Assembly (NCBI GenBank): GCA_045114665.1
Contig: JBGUKW010000159.1
Span: 1-14,810, forward strand
Length of the DNA stretch: 14,810 nucleotides
Direction of reading: 5' to 3'
From: CADAWZ01 sp045114665
GTDB lineage: Bacteria; Vulcanimicrobiota; CADAWZ01
How positions within the stretch are numbered: the first letter of the stretch is position 1; every line of letters begins with the position of its first letter. The notes beneath the pieces were generated by a model. That model was given only the letters and a program-made list of their open reading frames with translations, did no database searches and was not told the DNA's origin. Position numbers and translations under genes: made by a program. This document shows, in pieces, positions 7,675-13,571 of the stretch.

Positions 7675-8271
7675 TTACCATTTATATTTAGATAAATCAA
7701 AATTTCTGATCAAAAGACGAGAGGCTTTTATAATTGTTTTCAACTCATCACAAGCCTTATCTAATTCGTCATTTATCAGAAGATAATCATATTCTTTAGC
7801 TTTTGACAATTCCCAAGAAGATATAGAAAGCCTTTCTTCTATCTTTTCCAGTGTTTCAGTACCTCTGCCAATAAGCCGTTCTCTCAAAATACTTATATCA
7901 ACAGGAGCAACAAATATATATACAGCTTTAATACCAGCTGATTTCAAATTCAAAGCTCCTTTTACATCTATTTCAAGAAAAACATCTTTTCCCTCAGATA
8001 ATTTATCTTCAACATCTTTTTTTAAAGTCCCATAAGATGTGTTATAAGTTTTTACATACTCAAGAAATTCATTTTTTCCTACAGAATCATAAAATTCTTC
8101 TTCAGTCATGAAATAATAATGAACTCCATTTATTTCACCAGCTCTCGGTGAACGAGTAGTAGCAGAAACAGAACGATATACATTGGAATCTTCTTCCATT
8201 ATTTTGTCAAGAATGGTTCCTTTTCCAACACCAGAAGGTCCAGAATAGACAAAAAGATTTCCCTTCTTCAT
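7675..8271 (-). CDS. gmk: Guanylate kinase
   Basis: This phosphorylates GMP to GDP with ATP, a required step in GTP supply. It has 198 residues, slightly under the usual 205. The P-loop is GPSGVGKGT (11-19). The GMP-binding segment is SVSATTRSPRAGEINGVHYY (34-53) and YNTSYGT (76-82), all intact. The start ATG at 8271 has a GGAG-containing site upstream (TCTCCTTTTT region on the plus strand). It follows queA by 22 bases and precedes rpoZ by 22 bases in one operon. Confidence 0.97.
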   Translation of the reverse strand: MKKGNLFVYSGPSGVGKGTILDKIMEEDSNVYRSVSATTRSPRAGEINGVHYYFMTEEEFYDSVGKNEFLEYVKTYNTSYGTLKKDVEDKLSEGKDVFLEIDVKGALNLKSAGIKAVYIFVAPVDISILRERLIGRGTETLEKIEERLSISSWELSKAKEYDYLLINDELDKACDELKTIIKASRLLIRNFDLSKYKW

Positions 8272-8293
8272 GTTTTTCTCCTTTTTAACTAAA

Positions 8294-9322
8294 CTATAAT
8301 ATCATCATTGCATCGCCAAAACTATACATTCTATATTTTTCATTAACAGCCTCTTTATATGCGTTCATTATTCTATCAGTTCCTGCAAAGGCACAGACAA
8401 GCATTATAAGCGTTGACTTTGGAAGATGAAAATTAGTAATAAGACCATTTATAGTTTTAAATTTATAACCTGGATATATAAATATATCTGTACTTCCACA
8501 TCTCGAAATACATTTTCCATTATTTCCCCATGCAGATTCAAGAGTTCTTACAGAAGTTGTTCCAACTGCTATAATTCTCCTATTTTCAGAGATAGCCTTC
8601 TCAATCTTAAAAACAGAATCATCAGAAATATGATAGAATTCAACATCCATTTTATGATCTTCTATATTTTCTGTTTTTACAGGACGAAATGTGCCTGGTC
8701 CAACATGAAGTGTAACAAATGTATGATCTATTCCCTTTTCTGATAATTTATTTATCAACTCATCTGTAAAATGTAATCCAGCTGTTGGAGCAGCAACTGA
8801 ACCCTTTTCAAGATGATCAGAATAAACTGTTTGATATCTCTCAGAATCTTGTAACTCTGCTTTAATATATGGTGGCAATGGTATTTGTCCTTCTTTTTCC
8901 AATACCTGCCAAAAATCCCCAGTTGTCAAAATATCAGCAAAAACAAAACCTTCTATTGTTTTTCTTTTAACAGTTACTTTAAAAGAACCTTCTCCTGCTG
9001 TCAAAACAGTTCCTTCTTTAACTCTTTTTGCTGGTTTCATCAAACATTGCCACTCATTATCTATAGTCCTTCTTATCAAAAAAACTTCAATATTTACTCC
9101 ATTGTCCTTTTTACATATAACTCTTGCAGGAATAACACGACTATTATTCATAACAAGGAGAGAACCTTTAGGAATCAAATCAACTATTTCATAAAATCTA
9201 TGATGTTCAAAGGAATCTTTTTCTCTATTTACAAAAAATAGACGAGAGTTACTTCTCTTTTCAGATGGTTTTTGAGCAATCAATTCCTCTGGTAAATCAT
9301 AATTAAAAATATCAGTAAGCAT
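8294..9322 (-). CDS. queA: S-adenosylmethionine:tRNA ribosyltransferase-isomerase
   Basis: QueA transfers and isomerises the ribosyl part of S-adenosylmethionine onto preQ1 at the wobble position of GUN-anticodon tRNAs, giving epoxyqueuosine. The protein is full length (342 residues). Family motifs are FNYDLPEELIAQKPSEKRSN (6-25), GSVAAPTAGLHFT (174-186), VTLHVGPGTFRPV (203-215), ITNFHLPKSTL (295-305) and the terminal YRMYSFGDAMMI (330-341). The ATG at 9322 has GGAG 7 bases upstream. It is the first gene of the queA-gmk-rpoZ run; a terminator just upstream means it needs its own promoter. No tgt or other queuosine genes are visible here. Confidence 0.97.
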   Translation of the reverse strand: MLTDIFNYDLPEELIAQKPSEKRSNSRLFFVNREKDSFEHHRFYEIVDLIPKGSLLVMNNSRVIPARVICKKDNGVNIEVFLIRRTIDNEWQCLMKPAKRVKEGTVLTAGEGSFKVTVKRKTIEGFVFADILTTGDFWQVLEKEGQIPLPPYIKAELQDSERYQTVYSDHLEKGSVAAPTAGLHFTDELINKLSEKGIDHTFVTLHVGPGTFRPVKTENIEDHKMDVEFYHISDDSVFKIEKAISENRRIIAVGTTSVRTLESAWGNNGKCISRCGSTDIFIYPGYKFKTINGLITNFHLPKSTLIMLVCAFAGTDRIMNAYKEAVNEKYRMYSFGDAMMIL

Positions 9323-9337
9323 TATAACTCCATAAAC

Positions 9338-9367
9338 TTTATACTATTAAAAATAACAAGATAACAA
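9338..9367 (-). promoter_or_regulatory. Candidate promoter for the queA operon
   Basis: On the minus strand TTGTTA (9367-9362), an 18-base spacer and TATAAA (9343-9338) lie between the tRNA terminator and queA. The gap between the terminator and queA is only about 60 bases, so the promoter must be in or near it unless readthrough occurs. The leader would be very short. Confidence 0.45.
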
Positions 9368-9385
9368 GTTAAATTTATTATCACG

Positions 9386-9412
9386 AAAAAAGCGCCCATA
9401 ATTTATGAGCGC
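9386..9412 (-). terminator. Rho-independent terminator of tRNA-Pro
   Basis: The 9-bp stem 9392-9400 with 9404-9412 (one G-U pair, GC-rich base) closes a 3-base loop. On the minus strand it is followed directly by six T (9391-9386). It lies 11 bases beyond the tRNA 3' end. Confidence 0.9.
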
Positions 9413-9423
9413 CTTATTTTATA

Positions 9424-9497
9424 TCGGGACGAAAGGATTTGAACCTTCGACCCCAGCGTCCCGAACGCTGTGCGCTACCAAACTGCGCTACGTCCCG
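9424..9497 (-). tRNA. tRNA-Pro, anticodon CGG
   Basis: Read on the minus strand this folds as a standard cloverleaf of 74 bases including the discriminator A. The acceptor stem is CGGGACG with CGTCCCG. The D-arm stem is GCGC/GCGC around AGTTTGGTA. The anticodon stem is CAGCG/CGCTG with loop TTCGGGA, so the anticodon is CGG, reading CCG proline codons. The T-arm stem is GAAGG/CCTTT with loop TTCAAAT. The 3' CCA is not encoded, so it must be added by CCA transferase. It has its own promoter and terminator and is a single-gene unit. Confidence 0.97.
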
Positions 9498-9544
9498 CTT
9501 ACGCTATCAAAAAATATCAATCAGATATTTTCATAACTTTTGAC

Positions 9545-9573
9545 ATTATAACAAAAAGAATAAAAAAAGTCAA
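9545..9573 (-). promoter_or_regulatory. Near-consensus sigma-70 promoter of tRNA-Pro
   Basis: On the minus strand TTGACT (9573-9568), a spacer of exactly 17 bases and a perfect TATAAT (9550-9545) precede the tRNA, whose 5' end is at 9497. The expected transcript start near 9538 gives a leader of about 40 bases for RNase P to remove. Confidence 0.85.
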
Positions 9574-9577
9574 ACAA

Positions 9578-9620
9578 TTTTTTATATATTTATAAAAAAA
9601 GAATTTTTAAATTAAAAATT
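9578..9620. promoter_or_regulatory. Two adjacent AT palindromes between divergent promoters
   Basis: Palindrome one is 9578-9586 with 9591-9599 (nine perfect pairs, 4-base gap). Palindrome two is 9602-9610 with 9612-9620 (nine perfect pairs around a single A). They lie between the tRNA-Pro -35 box and the -35 box of the S24 regulator gene. They are candidate operators for that regulator or UP-type elements. The region is almost all A and T, so palindromes are expected to some degree by chance. Confidence 0.4.
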
Positions 9621-9629
9621 TATATTCTC

Positions 9630-9658
9630 TTGACTGCTTATAATATTTAATATATAAT
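9630..9658 (+). promoter_or_regulatory. Near-consensus sigma-70 promoter of the XRE-S24 regulator
   Basis: TTGACT (9630-9635), a 17-base spacer and TATAAT (9653-9658) match the tRNA-Pro promoter in both hexamers and spacing. It points away from that promoter, toward the regulator gene starting at 9711. The leader would be about 45 bases. Confidence 0.8.
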
Positions 9659-9710
9659 AAAATTCGTAATAATCATATTAAAATTTATTAAATTAGGATA
9701 TTTTGAACAA

Positions 9711-10349
9711 GTGAAACACATAGAAAAACCAAGACATTATGCACAAAGATTACATCAACTCAGAAAAGAAAGAGGAATGAGTCAAGAAGAACTTGGAAAT
9801 CTTCTCGGTATTCAAAAAACAGCAATATACAAATATGAAAAAGGACTTACAAGCATACCACAAAACAAAATTGCAAAAATTTGTGATATATTTGGAGTGC
9901 CAGCAGATTATCTTTTAGGTCGCTCGAATGAATCTCCTGACGATTTGAGAAGATTTATAAAGATAAAATTATATGATAAATGGACAGCTGATGGTCCAAT
10001 AGAAGCAAAAGAATCAAATATAGGTTATGAAGTATCAAGTGAAGAATCAAATAAAAAAGAAAGCTCTTTCTTTGCAATAAAATTCATGGGTGAATCAATG
10101 TCCCCATTTTATATTGATGGAGACATAGTAATAATAGAAAAAGGTTCAGATTTTAATACAGGAAATGATATTTTATTAACCATTGGAAAATCGGATGCAG
10201 TAATAAGAACATGCTCTAAAGAACCAAATGGAATTCTAATAAAAGCAACAAATCATATATTTAATACACAATTTTATAATTTTGATGAAATGGCTTCAAT
10301 GCCAATAAATATTTTAGGAAAAGTAAGACAAATAATAAGAAAAGTTTAG
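9711..10349 (+). CDS. XRE-family regulator with S24 (LexA/CI-like) domain, probably not self-cleaving
   Basis: This encodes 212 residues from a GTG start; an AGGA lies about 13 bases upstream, a weak site. Residues about 14-69 are a helix-turn-helix of XRE type (LRKERGMSQEELGNLLGIQ, then YKYEKGLTSIP). Residues about 90-210 are the S24 domain found in LexA, CI and UmuD. The serine motif MGESMSP is present, with Ser129 as nucleophile. The position aligning with the catalytic lysine reads VIRTCSKE rather than the usual T-I-K-R-L, putting Arg166 where Lys is expected. The cleavage-site region reads TADGPIEA (92-99) instead of the common AGPPIEA. Self-cleavage therefore looks lost, leaving a dimerisation domain. 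It is monocistronic and divergent from tRNA-Pro, and may control its own promoter. No prophage genes are near. The family call is firm; the loss of cleavage is inferred from alignment by eye. Confidence 0.9.
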   Translation: MKHIEKPRHYAQRLHQLRKERGMSQEELGNLLGIQKTAIYKYEKGLTSIPQNKIAKICDIFGVPADYLLGRSNESPDDLRRFIKIKLYDKWTADGPIEAKESNIGYEVSSEESNKKESSFFAIKFMGESMSPFYIDGDIVIIEKGSDFNTGNDILLTIGKSDAVIRTCSKEPNGILIKATNHIFNTQFYNFDEMASMPINILGKVRQIIRKV

Positions 10350-10354
10350 CCTGT

Positions 10355-10395
10355 AAAAAAAGAAAGGACTTAAATTTAAGCCCCTTCTTTTTTTT
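10355..10395. terminator. Bidirectional terminator between convergent genes
   Basis: An imperfect stem runs from about 10357-10374 with 10377-10394, with CTTAA/TTAAG at the top and AGAA/TTCT lower down, interrupted by two A-C mismatches. T runs follow on the plus strand, and A runs on the other side give T on the minus strand. It sits between the stop codons of the S24 regulator (10349) and the Asp-box gene (10402), so it can serve both. Confidence 0.75.
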
Positions 10396-10401
10396 ATATT
10401 T

Positions 10402-11400
10402 TTACCAAGGAGTTACATATAAATGTTTATACCCATAAAATGTAACTATATTTTTTATTTTTTTCCAATCTTTTCCACTATTTGTAGAAGAATAGACAAA
10501 TGAAGCCTTTGCACTTTCTTCTGTTCCATACATAACTGGCTCATTTCCAAAATAACATATAAAAGACGGATTAAAAGGATTTATTGCAAATAGAGGAATA
10601 TCATCTTGAGTAGCCAGTAAAGTCCAACGTGTTCCACCATTTGTACTGATTCTCAAAAAACATCTCCCATATTCCATTGCATCAGAATCAAGAATATATA
10701 TTACATTATTTACTCCCCAAAGCATCTTCTGAGTAACTATAGAACCATTCTTATCAATAGTTCTATCTTTCCAAGAAGCACCTCCATCAGGAGTATAAAA
10801 TAATCCTTCTGAAGTCAATACATAAAATTGTAATGGGTTTGATGGATTTGCAGAAATATCAGTTATATTGGAAGACAAAATCTTTTTAACACCTATTTTT
10901 TTCCAATCCTTGCCACTATTTCTTGAAATATATAATCCATCATTTCCACCTGTATATATAATACCTGAATTATAAAAAGGAGCAATAAAAAAAATCTGAG
11001 TTGAAGGTAAAGCAAGAGATTTCCAATTATTTCCACCATTTGTACTTACATAAAGTCCAGTATCAGAAAGAGCATATACTACATCTGCCCCATCAAGGCT
11101 TGTTTTTATAGTTCTAAAAACTTTATCTTTTCCAAAATGAATTTTACTCCATTTTGTTCCTCCGTCTGAACTTTTCAAAAGCCCACTTGTTGTTGACAAA
11201 TACATAGTTTTTGAATATTTTGAAAAACACATATCTGTATAATGAGCTGTTCCAATAGATTCAACATAAATAGCAGACCACCCTTGCCCTAAGTTATTAC
11301 TTACATATACAGCATCATCAGTTAAAGAAAATAATTTTTGTGCATAAACTGGATTAACTATACAAAAAATAAAAAATAAAGATAAAAATATTTTCTTCAT
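10402..11400 (-). CDS. Secreted Asp-box (BNR/sortilin-like) beta-propeller
   Basis: This encodes 332 residues from ATG with AGGAG 5 bases upstream. A signal peptide covers residues 1-20 (cut after VYA). The mature protein carries seven Asp-box-like motifs of the form S-x-D-G-G-x-x-W: SNNLGQGW (34), SSDGGTKW (77), STNGGNNW (119), SRNSGKDW (159), TPDGGASW (203), STNGGTRW (252) and STNSGKDW (305). These repeats mark sialidase, sortilin and YCF48-type propellers. No sialidase catalytic residues (arginine triad, FRIP motif) are visible, so an enzyme role is not supported; binding or scaffolding outside the cytoplasm is more likely. It is monocistronic and divergent from a TolB-like propeller gene. 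Confidence 0.88.
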   Translation of the reverse strand: MKKIFLSLFFIFCIVNPVYAQKLFSLTDDAVYVSNNLGQGWSAIYVESIGTAHYTDMCFSKYSKTMYLSTTSGLLKSSDGGTKWSKIHFGKDKVFRTIKTSLDGADVVYALSDTGLYVSTNGGNNWKSLALPSTQIFFIAPFYNSGIIYTGGNDGLYISRNSGKDWKKIGVKKILSSNITDISANPSNPLQFYVLTSEGLFYTPDGGASWKDRTIDKNGSIVTQKMLWGVNNVIYILDSDAMEYGRCFLRISTNGGTRWTLLATQDDIPLFAINPFNPSFICYFGNEPVMYGTEESAKASFVYSSTNSGKDWKKIKNIVTFYGYKHLYVTPW

Positions 11401-11501
11401 AAAAACTCCTAAAAATTTATATTATAAAATATAACAAAATTTTTTAAAAAATAAAAGATGTTTAGACAAGATTTATAAAAAATACAGGAAAAATATTTTT
11501 C

Positions 11502-11527
11502 AATGACTAAATTTAATGACTAAATTT
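11502..11527. repeat. Perfect 13-bp tandem duplication in a divergent intergenic region
   Basis: AATGACTAAATTT occurs twice head to tail (11502-11514, 11515-11527) in the 191-bp gap between the Asp-box gene and the TolB-like gene. A TATAAT at 11534-11539 lies just after it, so the repeats would cover the -35 region of a plus-strand promoter. Otherwise this gap holds only AT-rich sequence with no gene. Confidence 0.7.
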
Positions 11528-11591
11528 AAAATTTATAATTTCATTATTTAACTTTCTAATTAAATAAATTCTTCAAAAAAACGACACAAAA

Positions 11592-12866
11592 ATGCAAAAA
11601 AAAGAAATATCAAATATAATTTCAAAATATAAATTACCTATAACTTTCGCATTACTAATATTTATCATATTAATAGCTTTAATGATAGCAACTCAAATAA
11701 GATACATAAGCAAACAGCCATGGTTAACTTATGGAAATATAACTTGGACAAATAATTCAAAAGAAATAATATATACAAGAGAATCTATATCTCCTGAAAT
11801 AGACGAAAATTATAAAAAATTATTTGAAATAAGAAAAATAAATATTGAAACTCAAAAACAAAAACTACTAGCTTCACTTGACAATGATTCTTCCTCAATA
11901 AAACTAATTAAATGTAACCCAGAAAATGATAAAATATATTTTACAAAAATAGAAAATAGAAAACCACAATTATACTATTGTAAAACAGACGGAAGTAAAA
12001 TCATAGAAAAAATAAATATACCAAGTGAAAATATAGAAAATCTAATTCAAGATGGCGATGATATCATATTTTCAGAATCAATAAATAATAAAGAAAAAAA
12101 TAGAGATGAATTTAAAATAAAAATTTATAACTCAGTTACAAATGAGATAGAAGAAGTATTCAATACATTTTCAGATACAAATTCTATTGTTGACAATTAT
12201 AAATTTATAAATGGAGATATATCACCAGATAAAAAATTTTACTGTATCGGAATATGGCATCAAACAGAAGACAATTTAGAAGGAAAAACATCTTTTCTCG
12301 TCTATGATAAAGAAGCTAAAATACTGAAAACGACAGAAATTGTTTCCTATGAATCAAATATAACATTTGAAACATCAAAGAATTCAGAAACTGTTGCAAT
12401 AAAAACATTTGCCATAGACAAAGACGGAATAAAAAAGCCATTACTTCATTTTTATAACTTACTAAATAAAACTTATAAAAACTGTTTTATAGGAAATAAT
12501 ATTGATCCAAATTTTACAATAATACAGTTAAATGATGGAAAAACATTACTAAAGACAGATGACAAAATATATTTAGTAATAATAAATGGAAGTGTAATAA
12601 GTGTAAAAATGATATTTGACAAGGAAACTATTCCATTTCCAACAGATGAATTTAATGTATCACCTTCTGGAGAAAAAATAGCATTAATCAGATATGCAAA
12701 AGGCAGAAATTTGAAAAGTGAAGTGAGAATTGCAAATATTGACGGTACAAACTGTATAGAATTAATAACACCTGAAGGTCGTAGAACTATGGAGGGAAAT
12801 CCTTTTTATATATATTTGAGATACTGTAAACTTGTTGTAATAGATTTTATACAATCGATAAAATGA
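11592..12866 (+). CDS. Membrane-anchored TolB/WD40-like propeller protein
   Basis: This encodes 424 residues from ATG. I see no Shine-Dalgarno site upstream, which is unlike its neighbours; the start is still likely because a membrane helix follows at once (about 17-35, LPITFALLIFIILIALMIA). The rest is predicted outside the membrane. Repeated motifs of the TolB/PD40 kind appear: ITWTNNSKEIIYTRE (50-64), NGDISPDKKFYCIGIW, and FNVSPSGEKIALIRYAKG with VRIANIDGTN near the end. The best guess is a beta-propeller used for protein contacts, but blades are degenerate. No tol-pal genes are nearby. It is followed after 98 bases by the 3D-domain gene on the same strand. Confidence 0.78.
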   Translation: MQKKEISNIISKYKLPITFALLIFIILIALMIATQIRYISKQPWLTYGNITWTNNSKEIIYTRESISPEIDENYKKLFEIRKINIETQKQKLLASLDNDSSSIKLIKCNPENDKIYFTKIENRKPQLYYCKTDGSKIIEKINIPSENIENLIQDGDDIIFSESINNKEKNRDEFKIKIYNSVTNEIEEVFNTFSDTNSIVDNYKFINGDISPDKKFYCIGIWHQTEDNLEGKTSFLVYDKEAKILKTTEIVSYESNITFETSKNSETVAIKTFAIDKDGIKKPLLHFYNLLNKTYKNCFIGNNIDPNFTIIQLNDGKTLLKTDDKIYLVIINGSVISVKMIFDKETIPFPTDEFNVSPSGEKIALIRYAKGRNLKSEVRIANIDGTNCIELITPEGRRTMEGNPFYIYLRYCKLVVIDFIQSIK

Positions 12867-12926
12867 TGAAAAAAGGAAAATATAATACAACAAAGAATTT
12901 ATAATATATAGGGTTTTGTGAAAAAA

Positions 12927-12943
12927 ATTTCCAATTTGGAAAT
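12927..12943. promoter_or_regulatory. 17-bp perfect palindrome upstream of the 3D-domain gene
   Basis: ATTTCCAA, one T, TTGGAAAT is perfectly symmetrical. It lies 21 bases before the ATG of the 3D-domain gene and about 20 bases after a TATAAT (12900-12905). It could be an operator or a small hairpin in the leader. A T run follows only on the minus strand, where no gene needs ending. Confidence 0.4.
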
Positions 12944-12964
12944 AAAAAACTGAAAGGATTTTTT

Positions 12965-13441
12965 ATGAATCTAAAAATATCATTGTTTGCATTCATACTT
13001 TTTTTATCATCAATCGGAATAGGTATGTGCAATTTTGATGAAAATTCTATTTACGGCACTATTATAGACAATACTCCTCCACCTCAACCAAAAGTCTTCA
13101 AAAGAGACCTACTTGAAAACAGACAAAAAAGAAATGTCAACAAATATCAACAAGCACCTGCAAATACATCAAATGTAAGAGAATTAAAAGTAAGAGTAAG
13201 TTCATATTGCATTGGTGGAATGACTTCAAGAGGAGTTCAAACAAGAGTTGGAGTTATAGCAGTAGATCCTAATATAATCCCTTATGGTTCTAAAATTTAT
13301 GTTCCAGGATATGGTTGGGGAACAGCTCTTGACACAGGTGGATCAATAAAAGGAAATACAATAGATATATGGATGCCCACATATGGCCAATGTATGCAGT
13401 GGGGAGTAAGAAATCTTACAATAAAAGTTGTAAAACCATAA
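12965..13441 (+). CDS. Exported 3D-domain protein, probable peptidoglycan-active enzyme
   Basis: This encodes 158 residues from ATG with AAAGGA 6 bases upstream. A hydrophobic signal segment occupies 1-21. A proline-rich linker (38-70) precedes the C-terminal double-psi beta-barrel (about 74-158). The barrel matches the 3D domain named for three conserved aspartates: GVIAVDPNIIPYGSKIYVPG (D101), ALDTGG (D123) and GNTIDIW (D134). In MltA and the YocH/RpfB group this barrel binds or cuts glycan strands of peptidoglycan, and the aspartate of the DTGG turn is often catalytic. It sits with a strong terminator after it, so it ends its transcript. Substrate and activity are inferred from the family. 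Confidence 0.9.
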   Translation: MNLKISLFAFILFLSSIGIGMCNFDENSIYGTIIDNTPPPQPKVFKRDLLENRQKRNVNKYQQAPANTSNVRELKVRVSSYCIGGMTSRGVQTRVGVIAVDPNIIPYGSKIYVPGYGWGTALDTGGSIKGNTIDIWMPTYGQCMQWGVRNLTIKVVKP

Positions 13442-13461
13442 TATAATACAAAAAACATGTG

Positions 13462-13503
13462 AAAAAAGGCGAAGTTTAAAAATTAGCTTTGTCTTTTTTT
13501 TAT
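13462..13503 (+). terminator. Rho-independent terminator after the 3D-domain gene
   Basis: Bases 13462-13476 pair with 13485-13499 over 15 positions, three being G-U, around an 8-base loop. The descending arm runs into a T stretch that ends at 13501. It begins 20 bases past the stop codon. Confidence 0.8.
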
Positions 13504-13571
13504 TTCAAAAAGGAAAAATTGACTTATATAAATAAAAAATAAAAGATTCCCTTTTAAATGGAGCTAAAAAA

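Noticed and set aside
10402..11400. Sialidase activity for the Asp-box protein
   Set aside because: Asp boxes are structural. The arginine triad and FRIP motif of sialidases are not visible.
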